Numbered from the stretch's first letter, positions 8,762 through 17,684 are shown. The stretch: 64,000 nucleotides of DNA from an uncultured Vampirovibrio sp. (GCA_910577515.1 CAJTLW010000006.1:1-64000); one strand, 5' to 3'. The notes: a model not told the origin generated them from the sequence alone. Numbers and translations are program-made.

Positions 8762-11599
8762 ATGTACAAATATAATCCAAATTGTAAATCCGCCCTCTTT
8801 TATCATACCTTCTCCCTCACTTGTCATTGCGAGCGACCAACGGGAGCGCGGCAATCCAGAAAACCCGCCTTTTCTTTAGTCGAAATGCTCATGGCACTGC
8901 TTGTCGCCTCACTTTTAATGACAGCTTTAGCTCCTGTCATGACAAGAAGACTAAACAATGAAAATATAAGCTTTAATACAATGACAGGCTCAAAAAATAT
9001 TCCAAGCTGTGCATTCACAAATGATACAGTATCAGACATTACAATAGATAATGCATGTAAAATCCCCGAAGATATATTTTCAATGTCTACAATAATAGCT
9101 TCAGGTGGTGGAGGCGGAGGAGGTGCCGTAGGAAAAACCTATGACAGTATAGGCGATAAAACTACAGCTTACAATGAAACAGAAGGGAAGATAACAACCA
9201 CTGAAGTTTATGGTGAAGTGGGGCAAAATGTAAGCAAAACCTTTACAATAGACAGCACAATGTCTGATATATGGATAGAATTACTCGGAGGCGGAGGTGC
9301 AGGAGGCGACGGTGCAGGAAGCGGCGGCAGATATCCTAACGAAGATGATTGTGGACAATGGGGAGTATATATGCCTCCTGAATATAATTGTACAAATGTA
9401 AATGATATATCAAAGATAACAACAAAAGAATTAGTAGAGAAGTGCCACAGCACCTGCGTTTCAAAGTATAATCCGGGTCAACAATTTTACTATAGTTACT
9501 TGAATGCAGGCAGTCCCGATACTGAACGAACACAAGCAGGAGTAAAATATGCTGCTGTAAGAACAGAATGCCCTACAAGCTCTTCTTATAATTGCTGCTG
9601 GTATTCTCCTACAAATGGTGATGCTCAAGCTACAGCCGATACACTTAAAACGGCGGGAACATCATGCACTTTTAATAAATACTCCGGCTGCCTTAGAACC
9701 CTTTGCCAGTGGGATGCTGCAAATACTATATGCAGCAACTGGAAACCTGACGGAGCATACACTAACGCCAGACTTCCGAAGAGAAACGAATTTGTGGGTT
9801 GGTCAAAACAACATGGCATAGGTGCAATAAAAGCAGATCTTTGTGCAAATACTAATGCAGTTTCAGGAATATCATTATGCCCTGCAACAGGCCAAGGAGC
9901 CTGCCGCGGTAATAGCAGTCAGGGTATGTGCTGGCCTAATAGTATTTGGGCGCAAGAAGAGGATGGCAATAGGGCGAGAGCCTTTAGTTATGCCAGGGGT
10001 GGCGTGGGTGATACATTTTATGATACAGGCGGCGCAGGCGGCGATGGCTATAGTGGTAAATCTTATGCATATTCTGTACGTTGCGTTGTAGATAAAATAG
10101 CTAATTCAAAAGGAGCTAAAGATTTCGTAGGTTACCGTGGCGGCGGAGGCTCAAGCGGCGCATTCTTAAGAATAAAAATACCGGATGAAGTATTGAACCG
10201 TGCCTTTACAAATGATGACGGTACGCAGTATACAGGCACCCTTAAATTAACACTTTCTGCAGGTCATGGCGGAGATAAAAATGAAAATTCGGTCAAAAGA
10301 GTGGGTGGTGCATCCTCTGTATCCTTAATTAAACCCGGTAAAGGCCAATTATGGTATGTTAATATACCAAATCATGCAGGGTGGAATTCCAGTATAAATG
10401 CCACTGCAACAGAGCATGGTTCTGCCGGATGGCCTACCGATAATTATTGTTCATATAAAAACAACATATATGAAGAAAAAGACAAGATAACATTAAAAAG
10501 CTGCGATTATTATGGCTGCGGTAATGATTGCAGAAATATATTAGGGGTAACTATAGGAAGATATGGCGGACAAGGTGCTGACGGCGGTGCAGGCGCTTCT
10601 TCTCCCCAAGGCTGGGGTGGTACAATACATCCCGTAACAACCGTGCAAACAAAAGGCGGTACCGAAAACAATGTTTACGGTGAAGACGCCCAGGATGCCT
10701 CTCGTATGAATCCCGGTGCTGGTGGTGCAGGAGGTTTCTGCATCGAGGGTCCTACGAGAGATAACCCCATATGCGGTAAAGGAGGAAATGGTGCAGGAGG
10801 CGCCGCAAGATTTACATATAAAAAGACATATCCCGGTGCCGGCGGAGGCGGAGGAGGAGCAGGAACCCTTTTGCACATAAAAAATATACCTGTAAATCCA
10901 GATACTTTAATAAAAGTTCAGGTAGGAGGACAAGGTGCAGGAGGCGTACAAAACGGACACGGACAAAAAGGAGGAAACAGTTTCATAGAAATTACAAACG
11001 GAAGTAATACAACAAAATATGAAGTAATCGGAGGATCTGGAGGAAAAATAGGAACACAAGCAAATCTTAGCACTTCACCTGTTACCTATGCAAAAGGAGG
11101 TAAAGGAGGAAGCTTGGGAGAAGTATCAAATGAAACGCTTAACAAACTGAATGCGCAAAACCTGCACATTGAATATTACCCCAATACAGAAGATGATAAA
11201 AATCTTGCAAAAGGTAATAATGCTCCAGATTCATCATCAAATATCCCATATATATCATCCGGAGGAAATGGAGGAATAAATACAAAGATATCATCCCTTG
11301 CAGGGGTAGCAGGCATCCCATGCGGAGGATATTCAAACACAAAAATAAAAATTAATAACAAAGATTATGTATGCGGAGGTGATGATATTCCTACAAGAAC
11401 ATTCGATGCAATACCTTTAACAAGAACTCTTCTGTCTTCAATAATAGAGCAAAGTATATCTAATTATATTAAAACCTATGCACCGGCTTCAACAGGAGGG
11501 GGCGGAGGAGGATGGAGCATTAATTCATCCGACGGAACAGAAAACACAGGTAAAGGTGCAAACGGCATGGGAGGCTATGTAATACTCTATTTTCAATAA
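8762..11599 (+). CDS. Giant glycine-rich prepilin-type surface protein
   Basis: A 945-residue protein beginning with a prepilin signal: 36-residue leader, then FSLVEMLMALLVAS with Phe37 at +1 and Glu41 at +5, followed by a hydrophobic pilin helix. The residue before the cut is Ala, not the usual Gly, and the leader is unusually long. The rest is extracellular: glycine-rich blocks (about 113-121, 172-190, 459-505, 590-750, 920-945), a Cys-rich section (about 197-445, over 15 Cys) whose end (RLPKRNEF, SIWAQEE, SVRCV) resembles DUF1566/Fib_succ_major lectin-like folds, and a part like phage tail glycine-rich domains (GGGGGGAGTLLHIKNIPV...KVQVGGQGAGG). I chose the ATG at 8762 because AGGAG lies 8 nt before it. 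Likely a pilus-tip adhesin; regulation by the divergent XRE protein is inferred. Confidence 0.85.
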   Translation: MYKYNPNCKSALFYHTFSLTCHCERPTGARQSRKPAFSLVEMLMALLVASLLMTALAPVMTRRLNNENISFNTMTGSKNIPSCAFTNDTVSDITIDNACKIPEDIFSMSTIIASGGGGGGGAVGKTYDSIGDKTTAYNETEGKITTTEVYGEVGQNVSKTFTIDSTMSDIWIELLGGGGAGGDGAGSGGRYPNEDDCGQWGVYMPPEYNCTNVNDISKITTKELVEKCHSTCVSKYNPGQQFYYSYLNAGSPDTERTQAGVKYAAVRTECPTSSSYNCCWYSPTNGDAQATADTLKTAGTSCTFNKYSGCLRTLCQWDAANTICSNWKPDGAYTNARLPKRNEFVGWSKQHGIGAIKADLCANTNAVSGISLCPATGQGACRGNSSQGMCWPNSIWAQEEDGNRARAFSYARGGVGDTFYDTGGAGGDGYSGKSYAYSVRCVVDKIANSKGAKDFVGYRGGGGSSGAFLRIKIPDEVLNRAFTNDDGTQYTGTLKLTLSAGHGGDKNENSVKRVGGASSVSLIKPGKGQLWYVNIPNHAGWNSSINATATEHGSAGWPTDNYCSYKNNIYEEKDKITLKSCDYYGCGNDCRNILGVTIGRYGGQGADGGAGASSPQGWGGTIHPVTTVQTKGGTENNVYGEDAQDASRMNPGAGGAGGFCIEGPTRDNPICGKGGNGAGGAARFTYKKTYPGAGGGGGGAGTLLHIKNIPVNPDTLIKVQVGGQGAGGVQNGHGQKGGNSFIEITNGSNTTKYEVIGGSGGKIGTQANLSTSPVTYAKGGKGGSLGEVSNETLNKLNAQNLHIEYYPNTEDDKNLAKGNNAPDSSSNIPYISSGGNGGINTKISSLAGVAGIPCGGYSNTKIKINNKDYVCGGDDIPTRTFDAIPLTRTLLSSIIEQSISNYIKTYAPASTGGGGGGWSINSSDGTENTGKGANGMGGYVILYFQ
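8825..8856. repeat. Short palindromic repeat inside the prepilin leader
   Basis: CATTGCGAG...GCGGCAATC forms an imperfect hairpin (ends CATTGC/GCAATC... with GC-rich interior). Its GC content is far above the surrounding AT-rich DNA. From memory it resembles the TCATTGCGAG-n-GCAATCCAG short palindromes scattered in many bacterial genomes. It is read in frame as CHCERPTGARQS in the prepilin leader. No second copy is seen in this window. Confidence 0.6.
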
Positions 11600-11636
11600 A
11601 CAATAATAAAATTTTTAGATGAACAACTTTTCATTT

Positions 11637-11667
11637 GGCGTATTTGTAACCGATACGCCTTTTTTTA
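11637..11667 (+). terminator. Rho-independent terminator of the prepilin gene
   Basis: Stem GGCGTAT (11637-11643) / ATACGCC (11653-11659), 9 nt loop, followed by eight T residues. Confidence 0.88.
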
Positions 11668-11674
11668 TTAAAAA

Positions 11675-11702
11675 TTTACATATTATCTTTTAAGAGTAAA
11701 AT
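11675..11702 (+). promoter_or_regulatory. bioD promoter
   Basis: -35 TTTACA (11675-11680), 16 nt spacer, -10 TAAAAT (11697-11702), directly after the upstream terminator. A GAGAGG ribosome-binding site follows before the bioD ATG. Confidence 0.6.
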
Positions 11703-11723
11703 TTTTGTTGAGAGGAAAACTTT

Positions 11724-12386
11724 ATGAATATTTTTATCACAGCAACAGACACTGATGTTGGAAAAACTTACGTTTCAAGAGGAATTGTTAAAGAATTAAT
11801 TAAAAGAAGTAAAAAAACAGGATATTTTAAACCTCTTCAAAGTGGAATAGCTCCGGATGTCTTATCAGATGCAGACAACGTGAAATCAGGCTTAAATAAC
11901 AGCAATAAGCTTATTTTGAAAAATTCCTACATTACAAATACTCCCTGCACTCCTTCGATTTCAGCCAAAATTGACAATGTTAAAATCAGCCTTGATAAAA
12001 TCGAAAATGATTATAAAGAGCTTGCCCGCGAGTGCGACACCGTTGTAGTTGAAGGCTCCGGCGGCTTATTTGTACCTGTGGATGAAAACCATTTGATATC
12101 CGATGTGATAAAAAGGCTCAATTTGCCTGTCATTGTGGTTGCAAGACCGAATTTAGGCACAATAAATCATGTCCTTTTAACATTAAATGCCCTAAAAGAC
12201 CTTGATATCAAAGTTTTAGGAATTGTGATTTCAAATTACCCAAAAGAAACAAAAGACCCTGCCATAACAACAGCTCCTGAATTAATTGAAAAATTCGGCG
12301 CAAAATTCAGTAATATAAAAATTTTAGATATCATAAAAGAAAATGAAGATAATTTTGAAAAAACCGTTAATGCAATTTGCCCTTAA
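11724..12386 (+). CDS. bioD: ATP-dependent dethiobiotin synthetase
   Basis: The 220-residue cytosolic enzyme closes the ureido ring of dethiobiotin from diaminopelargonate, CO2 and ATP in biotin synthesis. It has the BioD P-loop variant TATDTDVGKT (6-15), the FKPLQSG substrate segment, VVVEGSGGLFVPV, and ARPNLGTINH. Length is normal. It has its own promoter and RBS and stands alone; no bioA, bioB or bioF is in the window. Its stop overlaps the stop of the convergent kinase-like gene by 4 nt. Confidence 0.95.
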   Translation: MNIFITATDTDVGKTYVSRGIVKELIKRSKKTGYFKPLQSGIAPDVLSDADNVKSGLNNSNKLILKNSYITNTPCTPSISAKIDNVKISLDKIENDYKELARECDTVVVEGSGGLFVPVDENHLISDVIKRLNLPVIVVARPNLGTINHVLLTLNALKDLDIKVLGIVISNYPKETKDPAITTAPELIEKFGAKFSNIKILDIIKENEDNFEKTVNAICP

Positions 12387-13486
12387 GAAAAATCAAATTC
12401 GTCTTCCAAACCGCATTTTTTATCTATGGTTGTCTTTAACCTTAAAAACCTATCAAAATCTGAAGCATCCGCAAGCAATTCGCCAGGATAATCAAATGTG
12501 TATATATAAAATTGATTTCCACCCAAAAGTACATCCCTAAAAGCCCTTTTTACATCATCACATTCATAATAACTGGAAACAGCAGGATTAAACTGCAAGT
12601 CTACGAAATTAAACTCTTGCTTATCGATATCAAGTAAAATATTATCAGGATTTTTAAAATCAAGTATAAATCCATCCGCTTCACGTATAACCTTTAAAGC
12701 TTTATCGTAGGCCTCTTTCGGCATATTGGCAATTTCTTCAAGCCGGGTAAGATATTTATCTGCAAAATCACGGTAATCTTTTGCAAAATCTTCATTTTCC
12801 ATCAATTTCCCACATCCGGTAAAACTATCCTGCATATTTTTTGGATTTCTTAAAGCACTAAGAAACAATCCAAATTGTTCTTCTCTTACAGAATCATAAT
12901 ATTTATCTATGCCGACAAGTTTTTTAAGGGCATCTTTATATGAATACATTAGAGTATCACCCGGAACTTTTCTTAATATAGTAACAGGATCCGTTTCATT
13001 GCCTACATCTGCCAAAAAACAAGGCGTCTCACGGAATGCTCCTGCATCTCTAACAACATATAAGGGCAAGCCTAAATTTCTATTATTAAACAATTTCTCA
13101 TCATGCAAAACAGGCACTATTTCAGATGTTTTTAAATCTCCATCTGCAATACGCAAATAGCGGGCTTTTGGAACCCTTAAAACATAATCATCCGCTCCTA
13201 AAATATCAAAAACATAGGCTTCGCCGCCTTCCCCGTGTATTAATTTATCTTCAAGACTTTTAAGCACAATATCATTTTTATCTACTGCACCTTTGAAACT
13301 TCTGTCATATACTTTGTCTATATCACTTGCAGCTTTATAAGTAAAATATGCAGGATTATAGCAGAATGATAAATTATTTTCACCAGAAAACGCTGCTTCT
13401 TTTTGCCTGCACCGCTGGCCAAAAGCCTGTTTGAAGCTGCTATTTTGATAAGTTATTTTGTTTTGTATTAAAAAACTGATGCGCAT
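12383..13486 (-). CDS. Unknown protein with protein-kinase-like features
   Basis: I do not recognise this 367-residue protein as a named family. It shows a kinase-like order: a glycine-loop-like GEGGEAYVFDI (about 85-95), a following VLRVPK that could supply the ATP lysine, a hinge-like ILRKVPGDTL, then LDFKNPDNILLD (about 278-289), which resembles the catalytic D-x-K-x-x-N loop, and FVDLQF in the place of the DFG element. There is no signal peptide. The N-terminus (MRISFLIQN ... SSFKQAFG) fits a pattern shared with three other unknown proteins of this window. It is convergent with bioD. Function as a kinase, pseudokinase or secreted effector is inference. Confidence 0.5.
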   Translation of the reverse strand: MRISFLIQNKITYQNSSFKQAFGQRCRQKEAAFSGENNLSFCYNPAYFTYKAASDIDKVYDRSFKGAVDKNDIVLKSLEDKLIHGEGGEAYVFDILGADDYVLRVPKARYLRIADGDLKTSEIVPVLHDEKLFNNRNLGLPLYVVRDAGAFRETPCFLADVGNETDPVTILRKVPGDTLMYSYKDALKKLVGIDKYYDSVREEQFGLFLSALRNPKNMQDSFTGCGKLMENEDFAKDYRDFADKYLTRLEEIANMPKEAYDKALKVIREADGFILDFKNPDNILLDIDKQEFNFVDLQFNPAVSSYYECDDVKRAFRDVLLGGNQFYIYTFDYPGELLADASDFDRFLRLKTTIDKKCGLEDEFDFS

Positions 13487-13543
13487 AATAAATTACCACA
13501 TCATAATAAAACGCAAAAATTTGTTTTTTGCTTAAAATAATTC

Positions 13544-15748
13544 TTAATTTTCAGGCAAAGGAACAGTGTTTGAACCGACAGATGGAGTAGTACCTGCAGG
13601 GACAGGTGCCGTTTCGGCATTAAATGGTTTATTTGGCGCAACCTGAACAGGTGCAACCGGCTGCATAACCTTTTCTTTATCTCTGTCTTTATCTTTATCC
13701 TTATCTTTTTTATCTTTATCTTTATCCCTGTCTTTGTCTTTGCGTTTTTTATCTTTTTCTGCTTCTTCATCATTATCTGCAGAACTATTTGACGCTTCAG
13801 GCAGCAATGACGGCATGTCATCATCCGTGCTTACATCATCTTCTTCAACCTTTTCAGTAGGTTCTTCTGTTAAAATAACTTCTCCGCCGCCAGATGTATC
13901 AGGTTTTGGATAATCAAATACGGAATTAGGATAATTTTTCAGTGCAACTTTCATATAATCAGCCCAAACCTGTGCCGGCATCAAGCCGCCCGTTATTCCC
14001 GGCAGTTTTGAATTGTTATCATTTCCAAGCCATACACCCGTCACAACATCCGGCGTATACCCTACAAACCAAGCATCTCTGTAATCATCCGTAGTTCCTG
14101 TTTTCCCGGCAACTACACGCCCGATATTGGCAGCACGTCCTGTGCCTACTTCCACAACCTTCTGCAGCATATAGGTCATACCTGCTGCAGTATCATAGCT
14201 TATAACTTTAACATTTTTAGGCCCCGGGTTTTCATAAACCACAACACCTCTTGAATTTTCAACCCTCTCAACCGCATATGGGCGTACTCTGAAACCGCCG
14301 TTTGCAAAAGCTCCATACGCTATTACCATATCATACAACTTAACACCGTTTGAACCTAATGCAATTGTCATATCAGATTGCAAATGTGTTGTGATACCCA
14401 TCTCTCTTGCGGTTGCAATAACATTTGGAACACCTACTTTTTCTATCATCTTAACTGCAACTACGTTCGAAGATACAGCAAGCGCCTGCCAAACCGGCAT
14501 TTTGCCTCTGTATTTACCGCCATAATTCCTTGGCGACCATCTTCCAAAAGTAACTGGAGCATCATTTACAATATCGTTAACTTTAACCCCTTGCTGCAAT
14601 GCTGTTGCATATACAAACGGTTTAAAAGATGACCCTGGTGGCCTTACAGCATTTAAAATTCTGTCATATTGGCTTTTCTCATAATTCTTTCCACCTATAT
14701 AGGCATAGATTTTGCCTGTAGTTGGCGAAAAAGAAAACAATGCCATCTGGGTTTTATCCCCTGTAAGTTTTGCATTGGCAAGACGGGTGTTTATAGAGTT
14801 ATCAGCTGCCTCCTGCGCCCTATAATCAAGAGTTGTGTATATTTTTAAACCGCCCTGAGATATATCTTCTTCACGAAAGCCTATATATTCAAGCTCCCTT
14901 AAAACAAAATCTATAAAATATGGCGCTTTATTAAAAGAATACATTCTTGATTTTTTATTTAAATGCAATTCTTCAGCCTTGGATTTTTCATACTGTTCGC
15001 GGGTGATATATCCTGTTTTATAAAGTCTTTTTAATACCTGATTACGCCTTTCAATCGATTTTTTCGGATTTTGCAAAGGCGAATATACACTTGGCGCTTG
15101 AGGAAGTCCTGCAATTAAAGCAGCTTCCGCAAGAGTTAGTTCATTTAAATTTTTATCAAAATAAGTTTTTGAAGCAGATAAAACACCATAAGTGCCGGAA
15201 CCCAAGTAAACAGAATTCAAATACATTTCCAAAATTTCATCTTTGGAAATCGTCTTCTCAATTCTATGTGCAATAATTAATTCCTTAATCTTCCTGTCAA
15301 ATGTTCTTTCATTTGATAAAAACAAAATTCTTGCAAGCTGCTGGGTAATTGTACTTGCACCCTGCTTTGCAGAACCAGCCTTAAGATTCACAATAACAGA
15401 CCTTAAAAGCCCTATCGTATCAAACCCTCTGTGGTGATAAAAGCTTTTATCTTCTGTTGCAATAATTGCATATTTTAAATTATTAGGAATATCTTTAATT
15501 GAAACCTTTTCAAATCTAAACACGGTAAAGGTTTTAATATTTTCTCCATCAGAAGAATAAATTGAAGTTACAGGGTTTGGTTTAATATCTTCAAAATTAC
15601 TTATAGGAGGAAGAGATGCTAGATATAAATTAAAAGCAGCAATAGCAGCAAGCATAGCTGAAGCCGCCATCATTAAAAGATAGACAAAAAAGTTCCCTTT
15701 TTTCTTCTTTTTATTATTCTTAACTCTTCTACTTCTCACGTTTCCCAT
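13544..15748 (-). CDS. mrcA: Penicillin-binding protein 1A, bifunctional peptidoglycan synthase
   Basis: The 734-residue inner-membrane enzyme polymerises glycan strands and cross-links peptides. Parts in order: basic cytoplasmic N-terminus, one membrane helix (about 21-45), GT51 glycosyltransferase (EDKSFYHHRGFD, GASTITQQLAR, KIKELIIAHRIE), then transpeptidase with SSFK (PGSSFKPF), SSN and KTG (AGKTGTTDDYRDAWFVGYTP). All catalytic motifs are present. The C-terminus ends in about 100 extra residues: acidic, then a striking Lys/Asp repeat (KDKDRDKDKDKKDKDK type, about 670-697), then a Pro/Val-rich end. The gene lies directly after the ribosomal cluster but behind its own spacing and a terminator. 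Confidence 0.95.
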   Translation of the reverse strand: MGNVRSRRVKNNKKKKKGNFFVYLLMMAASAMLAAIAAFNLYLASLPPISNFEDIKPNPVTSIYSSDGENIKTFTVFRFEKVSIKDIPNNLKYAIIATEDKSFYHHRGFDTIGLLRSVIVNLKAGSAKQGASTITQQLARILFLSNERTFDRKIKELIIAHRIEKTISKDEILEMYLNSVYLGSGTYGVLSASKTYFDKNLNELTLAEAALIAGLPQAPSVYSPLQNPKKSIERRNQVLKRLYKTGYITREQYEKSKAEELHLNKKSRMYSFNKAPYFIDFVLRELEYIGFREEDISQGGLKIYTTLDYRAQEAADNSINTRLANAKLTGDKTQMALFSFSPTTGKIYAYIGGKNYEKSQYDRILNAVRPPGSSFKPFVYATALQQGVKVNDIVNDAPVTFGRWSPRNYGGKYRGKMPVWQALAVSSNVVAVKMIEKVGVPNVIATAREMGITTHLQSDMTIALGSNGVKLYDMVIAYGAFANGGFRVRPYAVERVENSRGVVVYENPGPKNVKVISYDTAAGMTYMLQKVVEVGTGRAANIGRVVAGKTGTTDDYRDAWFVGYTPDVVTGVWLGNDNNSKLPGITGGLMPAQVWADYMKVALKNYPNSVFDYPKPDTSGGGEVILTEEPTEKVEEDDVSTDDDMPSLLPEASNSSADNDEEAEKDKKRKDKDRDKDKDKKDKDKDKDRDKEKVMQPVAPVQVAPNKPFNAETAPVPAGTTPSVGSNTVPLPEN

Positions 15749-15791
15749 ACTGATATTCTATAAGAAAAATTTTATTCTGCAACACATGCTA

Positions 15792-15831
15792 AAAACGCCC
15801 TTTCTGTAAGAGAAAAGGCGTTTTTTAAATA
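15792..15831. terminator. Terminator after rplR
   Basis: AAACGCCCTTTC / GAAAAGGCGTTT stem with a short loop (G-T wobble allowed), flanked by A and T runs on both sides, so it can work in both directions. It ends the ribosomal cluster transcript before mrcA. Confidence 0.85.
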
Positions 15832-15845
15832 TAATTTATTTGAAA

Positions 15846-16214
15846 CTAGAAATCAAGACCTGCTTCCCTTGCAGCATCAGCTAAAGCTTGAATTCTGCCA
15901 TGGAAAAGAAATCCGCCTCTGTCAAAAACACATTCTTTAATATCTTTAGCCAAAGCTTTTTTAGCAATATCTTCGCCTACAACTTTAGCAGCATCAATAT
16001 TTCCGCCATGGGATAATTTATCTCTCAAATCTTTAGCATCAGATGATGATGCAGCAAGTGTCACACCGTTAACATCATCAATTAATTGTGCATAGATATG
16101 TTTAATACTTCTATATACTGCTAAACGAGGGCAGCTTGCAGTTCCTGAAATTTTTGTTCTTACTCTTTTGTGTCTTTTTCTTGTTTGTGCTTTTCTGTTT
16201 ACTAATTTAATCAT
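15846..16214 (-). CDS. rplR: 50S ribosomal protein L18
   Basis: 122 residues; binds 5S rRNA in the central protuberance of the 50S subunit. The basic N-terminus (RKRHKRVRTKISGTASCPRL) and the C-terminal FDRGGFLFHGRIQALADAAREAGLDF pattern (split here as FDRGGFLFHG and IQALADAAREAGL) are typical. It is the last ribosomal gene of this cluster: rpsE, rpmD, rplO and secY, which normally follow, are absent, and a terminator comes 15 nt after the stop. Confidence 0.97.
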   Translation of the reverse strand: MIKLVNRKAQTRKRHKRVRTKISGTASCPRLAVYRSIKHIYAQLIDDVNGVTLAASSSDAKDLRDKLSHGGNIDAAKVVGEDIAKKALAKDIKECVFDRGGFLFHGRIQALADAAREAGLDF

Positions 16215-16355
16215 TTTTATTTCCTTTCACCCAAATCCCAAATTCTTTTATAAGACGGGATTCAAACGGGCAATTTTAACTATATAACTAATAATCTGTT
16301 GTGGTGATATCATATCAAAAAACTCAACATGATAACATTTATACAGGTTCATGTA

Positions 16356-16895
16356 TTATTTTTTGCCTGCTTTACCAGCTTTACGTCTTACATATTCGCC
16401 TTCATATCTTACACCCTTACCTTTGTATACTTCAGGAGCGCGTTTAGAACGAATAAGTGCCGCAATATCACCAACAGCCTGTTTATTTGTACCAGAAACA
16501 GTAATTTTTGTATTAGCTTCAACCGCAATAGAAATGCCTTTAGGCGGTTCAATTACAATCGGGTGAGAATAACCTAATTGCAGGTTAATAGCTGTACCTT
16601 GCATTTGCGCCCTGTAACCTACACCTTGGATTTCAAGTTTCTTTTCAAAACCGTCTTTAACACCGGTTATAACATTTTGAACTAAAGTTCTTGAAAGACC
16701 ATGTAAAGAACGAGATTTTCTATCATCGTTCTTTCTTGTTAAAATTACTTGGCTGCCTTCAACTTTAACTTCAATTTCATGTCTGATTTCTACAGTTTCT
16801 GTGCCTTTTGGCCCTTTTGCTGTTACTACATTGTTCTCTACCTTTACTTCAACCCCTGATGGGATTTCAACAGGTAATTTACCAATTCTTGACAT
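16356..16895 (-). CDS. rplF: 50S ribosomal protein L6
   Basis: 179 residues from the ATG at 16895, chosen because AAGGAG lies 5-6 nt upstream and MSRIGKLPVEIP is the standard L6 start; an in-frame ATG at 16916 would place that ribosome-binding site inside the gene. L6 sits near the factor-binding site of the 50S subunit. The C-terminal KGKGVRYEGEYVRRKAGKAG is diagnostic. Gaps of about 140 nt after and 190 nt before the gene are long for a ribosomal operon. Confidence 0.97.
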   Translation of the reverse strand: MSRIGKLPVEIPSGVEVKVENNVVTAKGPKGTETVEIRHEIEVKVEGSQVILTRKNDDRKSRSLHGLSRTLVQNVITGVKDGFEKKLEIQGVGYRAQMQGTAINLQLGYSHPIVIEPPKGISIAVEANTKITVSGTNKQAVGDIAALIRSKRAPEVYKGKGVRYEGEYVRRKAGKAGKK

Positions 16896-17084
16896 TTTTT
16901 CTCCTTTTGCTTTCATCTGAGCTAATGTTATAAGGCTAAAAAATTTTCACCTGAAACACTATTCTCATCTTTTAGTACATATTAAGCGGGAACGCTTCAC
17001 CTCTTGAATGATATACATTCAAAGACAAATCAACCCATTTATTTTAATCTGCCTTAAAAGCAGCTTAAATTCTATTGATTACAA

Positions 17085-17480
17085 CTACCATACGTAGCAA
17101 AGAACTTCGCCGCCGATATTTTCTTTTCTTGCTTTTTTATCGGTAAGAAGACCTTTGCTTGTTGAAACAACGGCAATTCCTAAGCCATCAAACACTCTTG
17201 GTAAATTTTTAGCTTTTGAATAAGTTCTAAGACCAGGTGTTGATACTCTTTTTAAACCTGTAATAACAGGTTTTGTACCATTGTATTTTAATTCAACATC
17301 AATAACCTTGAAGTTGTCTTTTTCTTTAACATCATATCCTGCAATAAAACCTTCTTCACAAAGAAGTTTTACAAGTTCAACCTTTAAATTTGAAGCAGGA
17401 ATCTCAACATTTGAATGGCGAACGGTATTAGCGTTTCTAATTCTTGTGAGTAAATCTGCGATAGGATCTGTAACTGTCAT
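17085..17480 (-). CDS. rpsH: 30S ribosomal protein S8
   Basis: 131 residues; primary binder of the 16S central domain and, in other bacteria, a translational repressor of the spc operon. The start TDPIADLLTRIRNA and the end GGEVLCYVW are typical (GGE-x-L-C-x-V/I-W). It is preceded by its own promoter and a 190 nt region after a terminator-like hairpin, so it heads a separate transcript rpsH-rplF-rplR. Confidence 0.97.
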   Translation of the reverse strand: MTVTDPIADLLTRIRNANTVRHSNVEIPASNLKVELVKLLCEEGFIAGYDVKEKDNFKVIDVELKYNGTKPVITGLKRVSTPGLRTYSKAKNLPRVFDGLGIAVVSTSKGLLTDKKARKENIGGEVLCYVW

Positions 17481-17572
17481 ATTTAATTTTCCTTTCTACT
17501 TGCAAGGATATTTCACCTTGTAGTTTAGTAATATAAAGCATTCTGGGTACAAAACCCGTCTGTGCAAGACTA

Positions 17573-17601
17573 ATCATATATAAAACATGATTTAAATGCA
17601 A
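17573..17601 (-). promoter_or_regulatory. Promoter for rpsH-rplF-rplR
   Basis: Minus strand: -35 TTGCAT (17596-17601), 17 nt spacer, -10 TATGAT (17573-17578). The leader of about 90 nt before rpsH contains a CAAGG-n8-CCTTG hairpin close to the ribosome-binding site, a possible control element. Confidence 0.6.
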
Positions 17602-17629
17602 ATTTTATTAAGAATATTTAACTTAAACA

Positions 17630-17665
17630 AAAATGCACAACTCTATCTCGCAAGGTGTGCATTTT
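17630..17665 (-). terminator. Terminator-like hairpin between rpsN and rpsH
   Basis: Perfect 10 bp stem AAAATGCACA / TGTGCATTTT (17656-17665 and 17630-17639) followed on the minus strand by TTGTTT. It lies 20 nt after the rpsN stop and upstream of the rpsH promoter, so it probably ends or attenuates the long rpsJ-rpsN transcript. Confidence 0.65.
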
Positions 17666-17684
17666 AAATATTTCTAAGATTCTA

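Noticed and set aside
9208..9453. Minus-strand Pro-rich reading frames opposite the glycine-rich prepilin (also 10541-10878)
   Set aside because: Gly codons (GGN) read in reverse give Pro/Ala/Ser-rich frames; they are shadows.
9100..11560. GGA/GGC-rich tandem DNA considered as a CRISPR or minisatellite
   Set aside because: No fixed unit length or spacers; it is coding sequence for Gly-rich protein.
16896..17084. Possible terminator between rpsH and rplF
   Set aside because: Only short stems (GAATG/CATTC, CTGC/GCAG) with no T run.
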